Under the pieces are notes generated by a model, which had not been told where the DNA came from, searched no databases, and worked only from the letters and a program-made list of their open reading frames with translations. A program made the position numbers and the translations under genes. Shown here in pieces: positions 1 through 7,231 of a stretch of 64,000 nucleotides of DNA (its first letter is position 1; every line of letters starts with the position of its first letter). This DNA is from an uncultured Faecalibacterium sp. (GTDB lineage Bacteria; Bacillota; Clostridia; Oscillospirales; Ruminococcaceae), in NCBI GenBank assembly GCA_934513205.1, contig CAKSWU010000004.1, positions 1 through 64,000 on the forward strand, in the 5' to 3' direction.

Positions 1-84
1 GAGATGGGGCTGCTTACTGCAAGAAAAGCAGGAAACAGGGTGTTCTATCATGTCGGTGGGACTTCTGACGGTCGGCCATTATAA
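1..84 (+). CDS. C-terminal end of an unidentified gene
   Basis: The window opens inside an open frame that ends at TAA 82-84. The visible 27 residues include GLLTARKAGNRVFYHVGG, which resembles the beta-wing of a winged-helix DNA-binding domain (a basic turn followed by an aromatic strand). The start lies outside the window, so the protein cannot be named. The next gene starts 21 bases later behind a good ribosome site, so the two may have formed an operon. Confidence 0.45.
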   Translation, partial: EMGLLTARKAGNRVFYHVGGTSDGRPL

Positions 85-105
85 TGAATCCAAAAGGAGA
101 ACGTT

Positions 106-306
106 ATGAAAACGATTCGTGTTGTGGCCGCTGTGATCTGCGACTCCATGCAGGAAAAGCGCAAAATCTACGCTACCGCCCGCGGTTATGGCGACTATAA
201 AGGCCAGTGGGAGTTTCCGGGCGGCAAAGTCGGCAGGGAGAAATCCCTGCCGTTGTTCTTTTGGATGGTGCTGGTCAAAATTCGTTTTTTGATTATGTTC
301 GTTTGA
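106..306 (+). pseudogene. NUDIX hydrolase (MutT-like), truncated
   Basis: The first 41 residues, from MKTIRVVAAVICD to GQWEFPGGKV, match the N-terminal half of small MutT-type (deoxy)nucleoside triphosphate pyrophosphohydrolases. These cleanse oxidised dNTPs. AAAAGGAGA precedes the ATG. After GGKV the expected Nudix-box continuation (E.GE...REL.EE) is missing. It is replaced by an unrelated run rich in Phe, Leu and Val that stops at 304-306. The break falls inside the catalytic Nudix box, so the product cannot be an active hydrolase. The sequence just after the break reads in another frame as the end of a different gene, which suggests a deletion or insertion joint near 230-250. Confidence 0.75.
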
Positions 307-353
307 CCGAGTATAATATACCTACTAATGATATGGAGGTCTGTTATGCTTGA
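252..353 (+). pseudogene. C-terminal remnant of an unknown gene
   Basis: Immediately after the NUDIX break, a second frame is open from about 252 and reads VVLLDGAGQNSFFDYVRL and onward to a TGA at 351-353. It has no start codon of its own and overlaps the next ATG by a few bases, as in a translationally coupled pair. I read it as the tail of a gene whose front was lost when the NUDIX gene was cut. The family is not recognised. Confidence 0.35.
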
Positions 354-525
354 ATATATGACGGTACAGGAAGCCGCAACAAAATGGAATATTTCAGAAC
401 GAAGAATACAGATACTATGTTCTGAAAACAGGATTGAGGGCATTGTGCGTTTAAGCAGAGTGTGGCTCATACCAAAAGATGCGAAGAAACCGATAGATAG
501 GAGAAAGAAAAACAACGGGAAGTGA
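346..525 (+). CDS. small helix-turn-helix protein (excisionase/MerR-like fold)
   Basis: This 59-residue protein starts at ATG 346, seven bases after a GGAGG; the upstream ATG at 328 has no such site. The core EYMTVQEAATKWNISERRIQ followed by LCSENRIEGIVRLSRVWLIP is the winged helix-turn-helix of excisionase-type and MerR-like small DNA-binding proteins. A basic tail (DRRKKNNGK) follows. Proteins of this kind are common in Firmicute mobile elements, often overlapping the gene before them, as here. Target and partner are unknown. Its original partner gene survives only as the fragment just upstream. Confidence 0.6.
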   Translation: MLEYMTVQEAATKWNISERRIQILCSENRIEGIVRLSRVWLIPKDAKKPIDRRKKNNGK

Positions 526-647
526 AAAAGGAATTTTCGGCAGTTGCAACTGTCAGTTGACACATTGAATGGTGCTGGTTGGTGGTTAGCAACTTTATAA
601 ATCACTAAAATATGAGTATAACATCACATTAACAGGAGGATATAATT

Positions 648-1634
648 ATGATTTTTGCCGATAAACTTATTTTGTTACGAAAAAAAGCAGGCTGGTCACA
701 AGAGGAATTAGCTGAACAAATGAATGTAACACGACAATCTGTTTCAAAATGGGAGGGAGCACAATCTGTTCCTGACCTTGATAAAATGATATGCCTTTCC
801 GAACTATTCGGAGTAAGTACAGATTATTTACTTAAAGACGAAATTGAGCAAGCTGAGCATATCAACTCGTCCAATGATATACCGTCATTAAAGCGTGTCT
901 CTATGGAGGAAGCAAATGCTTTTCTCTCTGTAAAATCAAGGACAGCTAAAACAATAGCGTATGCTGCTTTTTTGTGTATCTTATCTCCGATAGCTCTTTT
1001 GATGTTGGGTGCAATTAGTGAAAGTACGGCAGGCGGCTTGAACGAAGATATTGCAGGTGGAATTGGAATGATTGTTCTTATTATTTTTGTAGCAATAGCC
1101 GCCGTAATGTTTATATCAAGTGGTAGCAAAACCGCTCCCTTTGCATATTTGGAAAAAGAAAAATTTGAAACCGAGTATGGCGTGAGTGAAATGGTTAAAG
1201 AACGCAAAGCAAAATACAAAGATTTGCACACAAAGAATAATATTGTGGGAACTTGTTTGTGTATTTCTGCCTTGATTCCTCTTTTTGTCGGAGCAATAAT
1301 TGACGCTGATAACGACCTATTTCTAATGGCTATGCTTTCCTTTTCGTTTCTTATTGCAGGCGTAGGTGTGATTTGTTTTATTAAGACGGGTATCGTATGG
1401 GCAAGCTATGAAAAACTTTTGCAAGAGGGAGAATATTCTAAAGAGAACAAGGAAAAACCGTCTATTGCGGCTGCTGTATATACTGCATATTGGGTAATTA
1501 CAACAGCAGTATATGTGGGATATAGTCTATCATCAAATAATTGGGGACAGAGTTGGGTAATTTTGGTTGTTGCGGGAGTTATGTTTCCTGCTATCGTTGC
1601 AATTACTAACGCCTTTGATAAAAAATCAAAATGA
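648..1634 (+). CDS. XRE-family regulator with six-pass membrane domain
   Basis: The protein has 328 residues and starts at an ATG with AGGAGG nine bases upstream. Residues 1-65 form a canonical HTH_3 domain (LRKKAGWSQEELAEQMNVTR, then VSKWE and an LSELFGVSTDYLL tail). From about residue 100 there are roughly six hydrophobic segments in three pairs (about 104-160, 205-250 and 280-320), with a charged cytoplasmic stretch between the first two pairs. This is the layout of membrane-tethered XRE regulators in Clostridia. The coding sequence is visibly A/T-rich compared with the chromosome to its right, a sign of horizontal transfer. Its stop overlaps the start of the KTR gene (ATGA). The regulated target is unknown; a 12 bp palindrome, CAGTTGCAACTG, lies about 100 bases upstream. 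Confidence 0.8.
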   Translation: MIFADKLILLRKKAGWSQEELAEQMNVTRQSVSKWEGAQSVPDLDKMICLSELFGVSTDYLLKDEIEQAEHINSSNDIPSLKRVSMEEANAFLSVKSRTAKTIAYAAFLCILSPIALLMLGAISESTAGGLNEDIAGGIGMIVLIIFVAIAAVMFISSGSKTAPFAYLEKEKFETEYGVSEMVKERKAKYKDLHTKNNIVGTCLCISALIPLFVGAIIDADNDLFLMAMLSFSFLIAGVGVICFIKTGIVWASYEKLLQEGEYSKENKEKPSIAAAVYTAYWVITTAVYVGYSLSSNNWGQSWVILVVAGVMFPAIVAITNAFDKKSK

Positions 1635-1801
1635 GAATGGAATGGCTGTTATGCCCTATCTGTAAAAGTAAAACACGCCTTCAATTACGAGAAGATACTG
1701 AATTAAAAAATTTCCCCCTCTACTGCCCGAAATGTAAGCAGAAAACACTTATCAATGTAAAGGATTTGCAGATAACCGTTATTCAAAAGCAAGAACACTA
1801 A
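1631..1801 (+). CDS. cysteine-rich KTR protein
   Basis: This 56-residue protein has two CxxC pairs (CPICKSKTR near the start and CPKCKQKT in the middle) and a conserved LINVKDLQITVI tail. It matches the Cys-rich KTR family of small zinc-ribbon-like proteins. The family is typically carried on Tn916- and Tn1549-like conjugative elements, often behind resistance or regulator genes. Its start overlaps the stop of the XRE gene by four bases, so the two are probably co-translated. A hairpin terminator follows. The function of the family is not known. Here it serves mainly as a marker of mobile-element cargo. Confidence 0.85.
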   Translation: MRMEWLLCPICKSKTRLQLREDTELKNFPLYCPKCKQKTLINVKDLQITVIQKQEH

Positions 1802-1815
1802 TCAAACTATGTATG

Positions 1816-1850
1816 CCGCCGCTATGGGTAAAACCGTAACGGCGGTTTTT
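1816..1850 (+). terminator. intrinsic terminator after the KTR gene
   Basis: CCGCCG (1816-1821) pairs with CGGCGG (1840-1845), with further pairing inside the loop, and is followed by five T. It closes the XRE-KTR operon. Confidence 0.7.
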
Positions 1851-1973
1851 CAATGCCTACCTGCTATCTCTATCAATGGATTTCTTACGCTGTCTTTGCG
1901 GCGGTTGCTGCTTGTTGGTTATAGGCCGATCCCTAAAGAATGTCCAAAGTGTCATAAAAAATTTGAAGAATAA

Positions 1974-2684
1974 GTTCGCGTTTATCAAGGTGAACATGTC
2001 GAAAAGGTTGCTCATATTGCGGAAAACTTTTCGGAGTACGTTGCAAACGAACCGAAGGTCAGCTTCCGGGACGGGCGCTTCTACATCTTTGATGGGCAGA
2101 ACACGGTAGAAGCACGTCGAACCTGCAACGGTGGTATGGAATTGCCCATCCGCTGCAAAGTCTTCTACGGCCTTACCAAAGAAGACGAAGCAACGCTGTT
2201 TGCGATTCAGACGGGCAATGCTACCTGCCTGACGGCGGGCGAACGTCTTCGTGCAAATCTGGTGGCCGAAAACCCGGATGCACTTTATTTTGTGGGGATC
2301 ACGTCGAATGCCGGTGTGGAATTTGCCTATGACGGCATCCGGGCACCCTGGAAAATCTACTGCATCGAAACGGCATACGAGCTGTACAAGCAGTATGGCT
2401 GTGAGCGCTACGTCGAGATGCTTCGCATCATCAACGAGGCGTGAAAGGGCAATGTGGATTCCTACCTTGCCGGTGTAATCCGGGGTGTGGCCCGCTTCAT
2501 CTCTGTATACGAGGGCGAGTACAGCCGGGAGCGCCTGGTGCAGCAGCTGGCAAGGACACATCCGAAAACCATCACGCAGCTGGCACAGAAAGACACCGGC
2601 AGTTCTGCAAACCGCCACATGCGGCAGATTCTCCGCATCTATAACGGTGCCAGCCGTGAGATGAGTCTGCCGCTGAAAAACTGA
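1974..2684 (+). pseudogene. ParB-like nuclease-fold protein, 5' truncated with in-frame stop
   Basis: One frame carries a recognisable ParB/sulfiredoxin-fold protein in pieces. First comes EPKVSFRDGRFYIFDGQNTV followed by EARR, with the GQNT motif typical of these mobile-element proteins. Next is a middle part with LPIRCKVFYGLTKEDEATLF. The tail ends in REMSLPLKN. The frame is broken by TGA at 2442-2444 (context E-A-stop-K-G-N), which looks like a tryptophan codon TGG changed to TGA; it resumes without a shift. The 5' end is also missing: upstream of 1974 the frame is closed by a TAA that ends an unrelated CPKCHKKFEE zinc-ribbon tail. Two independent lesions make this a decayed gene. Confidence 0.7.
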
Positions 2685-2769
2685 CAGTTTCGTTCTACCT
2701 CCTGAACAACAGCCGTCGTGGTATCCGTCTGCGGCGGCTGTTTCTTACATAAAAAGGAGGTTGATTTTT

Positions 2770-3153
2770 ATGTTACCGAACAATTGGAGATATCTCAGAG
2801 GGGACATCTACTATGCAGACATGGAGCCGCATATCGGCTCGGAACAGGGCGGGAAACGCCCTGTGGTAGTTCTGCAGAACAACATTGGAAACCGTCATTC
2901 GCCTACATTGATCGTTGCAACTGTTACCACCCGGACGGAAAAGAAGAAAAACCAGCCCACCCATGTGCTGGTGGATTCCAACCCGGCCTTTGAAGAACCG
3001 TCCATGATTCTTCTGGAGCAGATCTTCACGATCGATAAATCCCGCATCGAACGCTTTATGGGCTATGCCAGCAAGGCTGAAATGCTCCGCATTGATATGG
3101 CTTTGCTGGTCAGTCTGGCTCTGAACGTTCTGAGCGGAAACCGCAGCGAATAG
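2770..3153 (+). CDS. PemK/MazF-family toxin-like protein
   Basis: The protein has 127 residues, starting at ATG 2770 with AAGGAGG nine bases upstream. The opening RGDIYYADMEPHIGSEQGGK followed by RPVVVLQNN is the diagnostic start of the PemK/MazF fold. Later come VATVTTRTEK and a leucine-rich C-terminal helix. Family members are mRNA-cleaving endoribonucleases, usually neutralised by a small antitoxin encoded just upstream. No such antitoxin is visible here; the preceding gene is the broken ParB-like one. Solo MazF-like genes of this type are frequent in Clostridial conjugative elements, so its toxicity is uncertain. Confidence 0.8.
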   Translation: MLPNNWRYLRGDIYYADMEPHIGSEQGGKRPVVVLQNNIGNRHSPTLIVATVTTRTEKKKNQPTHVLVDSNPAFEEPSMILLEQIFTIDKSRIERFMGYASKAEMLRIDMALLVSLALNVLSGNRSE

Positions 3154-3213
3154 CGGACAACCAGTAACCCGTAAAAATGAGGTGATAGCGATGTAACCGG
3201 AGGTGAGTGAGCC

Positions 3214-3449
3214 ATGCGAAAGAGTGCCCCCATTGAAGTGGTGGTACATTACCCCAAAACGAAAGAGGGATGGGACGAACTCGGAAAACGGGTCGCAACC
3301 GCCCACGCCAACTATGTGATCGAAAAAATCGAGCGGTGAACTGCCCCACATGGCAGAAGCTGGAACTGTATCAGGCAGTTATTGATACCACCAAGGGCAC
3401 CTATAAGCCCAAGGAACACCAGAAACCCGGCTGGCAGCCGAGCCGATAA
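3214..3449 (+). pseudogene. small conjugative-element protein, probably frameshifted
   Basis: An ATG at 3214 begins a 41-residue product (MRKSAPIEVVVHYPKTKEGW and so on) that stops at TGA 3337-3339. A GTG overlapping that stop opens a second frame, NCPTWQKLELYQAVIDTTKG, ending at 3447-3449. Read together with one extra base at the joint (ERLNCP instead of ER-stop), they give one small protein of about 75 residues, of a type I associate with Tn1549-like elements. Either one base was deleted, or two coupled peptides are made. I favour a frameshifted gene. Confidence 0.45.
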
Positions 3450-3451
3450 AC

Positions 3452-3531
3452 AAAGCCCCACGCTCAACATATGCATTTCTGTTCTGACCGAGCATGGTCG
3501 GATGCAGAGGCGGTGTTGAGCGTGGGGCTTT
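3452..3531. terminator. bidirectional terminator with 18 bp perfect arms
   Basis: Bases 3452-3469 and 3514-3531 are exact reverse complements (A-run, GCCCCACGCTC core, and its mirror ending in T-run), separated by 44 bases that hold a smaller GACC/GGTC hairpin. T or A tracts flank both sides, so it can stop transcription from either direction. Confidence 0.75.
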
Positions 3532-3624
3532 TTGTGTTACATAAGTCTTTTGAAATGCGGCTGACAAAACTGTTGATTGTTGGCAGCCAATATGGTATCT
3601 TATTTGCGAAGGCAGGTGAAGAGT

Positions 3625-4158
3625 ATGAATCGTCGCAGCGTGAAAATTATGAGAAGGAAAGCCGGAGGAACAGCGGGCAAGAATGCGGAAAAGTATTCGC
3701 TCAATCTCCCGGCAGGGTGGCTTCATACGATGGGACTTTCAAAAGAGGACCGGGTAGAACTTTCTTTTGACGGTGAAAAAATCACCGTCCGACCGCTTGC
3801 ATCAACAGACCCGGAACTGTTCCGCAGAAATGCAGAACAGAAAGGACATCAGCTGAAAGAATATCGGTATTATGACGGAGATACGTTGTGTACCGTGATT
3901 TTGGCAGATCTTACAGCGGAGCAGATCTGCATCGAAAACAAAGTTGACGAAATACTGGATACTGCGTTTGGTGTGAACGAAACGCCCTCATGGGAAGACT
4001 TCCTGGCCTTTCTGGCAGACCGATGCATTCCGAAAACACGAAAGGGCTTGGATTACTATCTGGATGCTGTTGGCGTTCCGGAATATGACCCGGTTCTGCT
4101 TGTTGAAAAGACGCAGGGAAGAATGGCGGAGGATCACAAATGGCTGGAAATTATTTGA
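3625..4158 (+). CDS. AbrB-like DNA-binding protein, probable antitoxin partner of a HipA-like kinase
   Basis: The chosen ATG 3625 sits behind AGGTGAAG and gives 177 residues. Residues 1-50 carry a SpoVT/AbrB-like swapped-hairpin motif (KYSLNLPAGWLHTMGLSKED, then RVELSFDGEKITVRPL). The C-terminal half ends in a block around ADRCIPKTRKGLDYYL and VLLVEKTQGRMAEDHKWLEI. As I recall, this block resembles the small proteins encoded just before HipA/CtkA-like kinases in Clostridia. The 3' end overlaps the next gene by 19 bases, the arrangement of a toxin-antitoxin pair. I infer an operon autoregulator and antitoxin. The kinase-like partner is truncated, so the system is probably dead. Confidence 0.55.
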   Translation: MNRRSVKIMRRKAGGTAGKNAEKYSLNLPAGWLHTMGLSKEDRVELSFDGEKITVRPLASTDPELFRRNAEQKGHQLKEYRYYDGDTLCTVILADLTAEQICIENKVDEILDTAFGVNETPSWEDFLAFLADRCIPKTRKGLDYYLDAVGVPEYDPVLLVEKTQGRMAEDHKWLEII

Positions 4159-4352
4159 CGCTGCATACCAACGACAGGGTTGTGGTGACGACTTCGCGCG
4201 GAAATCAGGAAAAATGGTTCGATGCGGAGAAAAATCTCTGGTATAAGGCAGACGGTGGCTGTTTTGAGGCGCTGGCTGAAGCCGTTTCCAGTGAAGTTCT
4301 GCGCAACTTCACAAATGCGGCTCGGCTGCCGGGAATCTCCGTGGCAAATTAG
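4140..4352 (+). pseudogene. HipA/CtkA-like kinase, N-terminal fragment
   Basis: An ATG inside the end of the AbrB-like gene begins a 70-residue frame: a beta-rich start (YLTLHTNDRVVVTTSRGNQE), then KWFDAEKNLWYK and GCFEALAEAVSSEVLR. From memory this matches the first 60 residues of HipA/CtkA-like serine/threonine kinases, where the RGNQEKW and FGYEALAE motifs build the ATP-binding lobe. After EVLRNF the sequence becomes unrelated and stops at 4350-4352, so the catalytic lobe is missing. The match rests on recall, not on a search. Confidence 0.45.
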
Positions 4353-4384
4353 CAAGATAATTAAAACAGAATGATTCCATAACG

Positions 4385-4433
4385 AAAGCCCGTCTGCGCT
4401 GCCACATATCGTGGCTTGCAGACGAGCTTTTTT
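4385..4433. terminator. bidirectional terminator
   Basis: AAAGCCCGTCTGC pairs with GCAGACGAGCTTT (one mismatch) around a 20-base centre containing a CCAC/GTGG hairpin, and ends in six T. It separates the plus-strand toxin-like genes from the minus-strand HTH gene. Confidence 0.7.
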
Positions 4434-4460
4434 GTTTGGCCGGAGAAAAATTACCATACC

Positions 4461-4991
4461 TCACATGCGCAGCATGGAAAGAAAATCGGGCCCAAGATTT
4501 TCGGCCAGAAGCCGGAAACACTTTTGGCTGATGGTTTTCTGTCCGGTCTCCCAGCAGCGAATACTTGTCCTGCCTACCTTGGCATGGTCGGCAAGTTGCT
4601 GACGGTTCCAGCCTTTTGCCTCCCGGTATCTGCGGAGGAAGGCTCCTCCGCCCCGGTGCAGAAACAGGGTGTAGTCGTCCAGAATGTCTTCCACCGGGAT
4701 GCTGTAAAGGGCGGCGAGCTTGTCCGCCAGTTCCGGCGTGAAGCTGCGGTGAAATGTGCCGCTTTCCAGATCCCGATAGAGCCATTCCTCCATGCCAACC
4801 ATGGCAGCAACCTCTTTTTGCAGCAGGTCAAGACCATAGCGGCACCAACGCAGACGGTCCCATGGGTTCGGGATGTCGGCGTAAGAGTGGTACATACGGT
4901 AGAACGCCTGCGCCTCTACGGTGGTGCGGGGGCCTGCCAAACTTACCTGTAAGATGTATAGAGGGGTTAGACCACGACCCTCACATGACAC
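4461..4991 (-). CDS. double helix-turn-helix protein (XRE-like)
   Basis: The protein contains two HTH units. The first is around RLRWCRYGLDLLQKEVAAMV followed by GMEEWLYRDLESG. The second is around FLRRYREAKGWNRQQLADHA followed by KVGRTSIRCWETGQK. Between them is a short leucine-rich linker (ELADKLAALYSIPVEDILDD). It looks like a regulator encoded at the end of an integrative element. The start is uncertain: GTG 4989-4991 is used here, giving 176 residues, but conserved sequence only begins near LAGPRTTVEAQ, so a start about 25 codons further in is also possible. It runs toward the element interior, starting about 120 bases from the joint with the sigma-K-like gene. Confidence 0.6.
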   Translation of the reverse strand: MSCEGRGLTPLYILQVSLAGPRTTVEAQAFYRMYHSYADIPNPWDRLRWCRYGLDLLQKEVAAMVGMEEWLYRDLESGTFHRSFTPELADKLAALYSIPVEDILDDYTLFLHRGGGAFLRRYREAKGWNRQQLADHAKVGRTSIRCWETGQKTISQKCFRLLAENLGPDFLSMLRM

Positions 4992-5035
4992 CCTCTGAAG
5001 CAGAAAAAAGGAACCGCTCTCTCGGCTCCAAAAAA

Positions 5036-5446
5036 TCAATTTTGACGTAGATGCGTCGTTGCGTGAAAGGGGCGGATTCTCTTTTCCATCCCAAAGTGCG
5101 CTGGGGAGAGGATAGCATTTTCAATGCAGCGGCTGGCATAGGTGGAAAACCGCGCCTTGCGGGTGGCATCAAAGGTATCTACCGCTTTCATCAGCCCGAT
5201 GGTGCCGATGGAAACAAGATCCTCCTGATCGCCCGGTAGGGCGTAATATTTTTTGACGATGTGTGCCACCAGACGCAGGTTGTGCCGGATCAGCTTTTCC
5301 CGGGCGGCGGTATCCCCGGCGCGCAGGGCACTGAAAGCGGCGGCTTCCTCCCGGGCTGTGAGCGGACGCGGAAAGCAGCCGCTTTCCAGATGGAGCGCCA
5401 GAAACAGAAATTTTGTGGCGAAAAATTGCAGTAAGGTCAGCAGCAC
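5036..5446 (-). pseudogene. sigK: sigma-K-like sporulation sigma factor, 5' part, cut by the element
   Basis: GTG 5446, eight bases after GGGAGG, opens a frame with a hydrophobic pro-sequence (TLLQFFATKFLFLALHLESG) and then sigma regions 1.2-2.2: FPRPLTAREEAAAF, LIRHNLRLVAHIVKKYYALP, DLVSIGTIGLMKAVDTFDAT and STYASRCIENAIL. This is the SigK pattern, including the membrane-anchoring pro-peptide that is normally cleaved. Homology stops at about 5,110; the next 24 residues are foreign and end at a stop, so regions 2.3-4 are absent. An upstream CATACAAT (5477-5484, minus strand) resembles a sigma-E -10 box, as expected for sigK, but this is weak. The missing 3' half could lie beyond the left edge of the window. 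Confidence 0.7.
5104..5127. other. probable element-chromosome junction inside sigK
   Basis: On the minus strand, good SigK homology runs through C-I-E-N-A-I-L (5107-5127) and then turns into non-homologous sequence. The codons for I-E-N (ATTGAAAAT) overlap a short motif of the type used as the crossover core in skin elements. The exact crossover base cannot be set without the other junction. Confidence 0.5.
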
Positions 5447-5578
5447 ACGATATCCCTCCCGGTACATAGTTGTTAGATTGTATGAGCCGGGGCGCGGTTT
5501 TTTGCCGGGACGATCATGGGGCAAAGGCTGAAAGGGATCCTTATGGAGCGCACTGTCTGCTGAAATGACCGCTAACAA

Positions 5579-5644
5579 AACCGAGGCCGCTGCACGGATG
5601 AGCCTCCCCATTTTGGAGAGTACATCGGCGCAGCAGCCTCGGTT
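5579..5644 (-). terminator. terminator downstream of proS
   Basis: AACCGAGGCCGCTGC (5579-5593) and GCAGCAGCCTCGGTT (5630-5644) form a 15 bp stem with one mismatch. On the minus strand it is followed by TTTTG. It separates proS from the sigma-K-like gene. Confidence 0.6.
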
Positions 5645-5669
5645 ATAATTTTATCAGAAAGACAGGTGC

Positions 5670-7109
5670 TTAGTAGGCAATACCCCAGTAGACCATGGTC
5701 TTGGCGGGCTTGCCGCAGCAGGGGCAGACATCGCTCAGATGTTCCTGCTCAAAGGGCATGCAGCGGCTGGACAGGCCAGCTTCTTCCTTCATCTTCAGCT
5801 CGCAGTCCAGATCACCGCACCACATGGTCTTGATGTAGCCGGTGTTGGCCTTGGCCAGCTCCTTGACCTCGTCCATGGTGGTGGCAGCCCAAGTGCGCTT
5901 TTCGCGGTTTTCCAGCGCACGCTGGTACAGGTCCTTGCGCAGGGCCTCCAGCTGGGCGGGAATGGCGGTCTCCAGCTCGTCCAGACTCACAAAGATCTTC
6001 TCGCGGGTGTCGCGGCGCACCAGCACGCACTGGTTCTTTTCCAGATCCTTGGGGCCGATCTCCAGACGCAGGGGCACGCCCTTCATCTCCCACTGAGAGA
6101 ACTTCCAGCCCGGTGCGTTGTCGCTGTCATCCAGCTTCACGCGGGCGTACTTTGCAATCTTCTCTGCCAGTTCGGCGGCCTTCTCGGAAACGCCGGGCTT
6201 GTGGGCAGCGATGGGCACTACCACCACCTGAATGGGGGCAACGGCAGGGGGCAGGATCAGGCCATCGTCATCGCCGTGGGTCATGATGATAGCACCCACC
6301 AGACGGGTAGAAACGCCCCAGCTGGTCTGGAACGGATGATGCAGCTGGTTGTCGCGGCCGGTAAAGGTGACATCGTAAGCCTTGCTGAACTTGTCGCCAA
6401 AGTAGTGGCTGGTGCCGCTCTGCAGGGCCTTGCCGTCCTTCATCATGGCCTCGATGGTGTAGGTGGCCTCGGCACCGGCAAACTTTTCCTTGTCGGTCTT
6501 GCGGCCCTTCACCACGGGGATGGCCAGATCCTGCTCGCAGGTGTCTGCGTAGCAGTTCAGCTGCTGCTGGGTCTCAGCCTCGGCCTCGGCAGCGGTCTCG
6601 TGGATGGTGTGACCTTCCTGCCACCAGAACTCGCGGCTGCGCAGGAAGGGGCGGGTGGTCTTTTCCCAGCGGATGACGCTGCACCACTGGTTGTACTTCA
6701 TAGGAAGCTCACGGTAGCTGTGCAGCACACGGGACCAGTGATCGCAGAACATGGTCTCGCTGGTGGGGCGTACTGCCAGGCGCTCCTCCAGCTTATCGGA
6801 ACCGCCCATCGTGACCCACGCCACCTCCGGCGCGAAGCCATTGACGAGCTCGCCTTCCTTCTGCAGCAGGCTCTCCGGGATCAGCACGGGCATCGCCACG
6901 TTCTCGTGTCCGGTGGCCTTGAACCGGGCGTCCAGATCCTTCTGGATCAGCTCCCAGATGGCCTGACCGTAGGGACGCAGGATGATGAAACCCTTCACGC
7001 TGGAATACTCCACCAGCTCTGCCTTGACGCAGATGTCGGTGTACCACTGTGCGAAGTTTTCCTCCTGACTGGTGATCGCCTGTACGAGCTTCTTTGAATC
7101 TTTTGCCAT
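5670..7109 (-). CDS. proS: prolyl-tRNA synthetase, archaeal/eukaryotic type
   Basis: This enzyme charges tRNA-Pro with proline in the cytoplasm. The 479 residues match the short ProS type that lacks the bacterial editing insertion. Class II motif 2 is seen in RWEKTTRPFLRSREFWWQEG, and the HTIHET and TSWGVSTRLVGAIIMTHGDD stretches fit the active site. The C-terminal extension contains CDLDCELK...CPCCGKPA, a zinc-binding site, and ends in the conserved tyrosine (WGIAY). ATG 7109 follows GGGAGG at a slightly long spacing. acpP lies upstream on the same strand with a hairpin between, and the sigma-K-like fragment lies downstream. Confidence 0.97.
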   Translation of the reverse strand: MAKDSKKLVQAITSQEENFAQWYTDICVKAELVEYSSVKGFIILRPYGQAIWELIQKDLDARFKATGHENVAMPVLIPESLLQKEGELVNGFAPEVAWVTMGGSDKLEERLAVRPTSETMFCDHWSRVLHSYRELPMKYNQWCSVIRWEKTTRPFLRSREFWWQEGHTIHETAAEAEAETQQQLNCYADTCEQDLAIPVVKGRKTDKEKFAGAEATYTIEAMMKDGKALQSGTSHYFGDKFSKAYDVTFTGRDNQLHHPFQTSWGVSTRLVGAIIMTHGDDDGLILPPAVAPIQVVVVPIAAHKPGVSEKAAELAEKIAKYARVKLDDSDNAPGWKFSQWEMKGVPLRLEIGPKDLEKNQCVLVRRDTREKIFVSLDELETAIPAQLEALRKDLYQRALENREKRTWAATTMDEVKELAKANTGYIKTMWCGDLDCELKMKEEAGLSSRCMPFEQEHLSDVCPCCGKPAKTMVYWGIAY

Positions 7110-7168
7110 TTTGTTCTATCCTCCCAAGGCCGTGCGCCAAACGCTGTGCGTTCCGCACGAACCATAAT

Positions 7169-7223
7169 AAAGCCCCGCCCGCAGCTGCGACCGGGTGCCG
7201 CAGTGCGAAAAACGGGGCTTTTT
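7169..7223. terminator. terminator between acpP and proS
   Basis: AAAGCCCCG (7169-7177) pairs with CGGGGCTTT (7213-7221); five T follow on the plus strand and TTTATT on the minus strand. Confidence 0.6.
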
Positions 7224-7231
7224 GACTGAAA

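Noticed and set aside
4991..5039. Upstream extension of the double-HTH gene to TTG 5039
   Set aside because: The added residues look random, no ribosome site is present, and it would overlap the sigma-K-like frame.
5739..7097. Open frame of about 450 codons opposite proS
   Set aside because: Antisense shadow of proS with no recognisable motifs.
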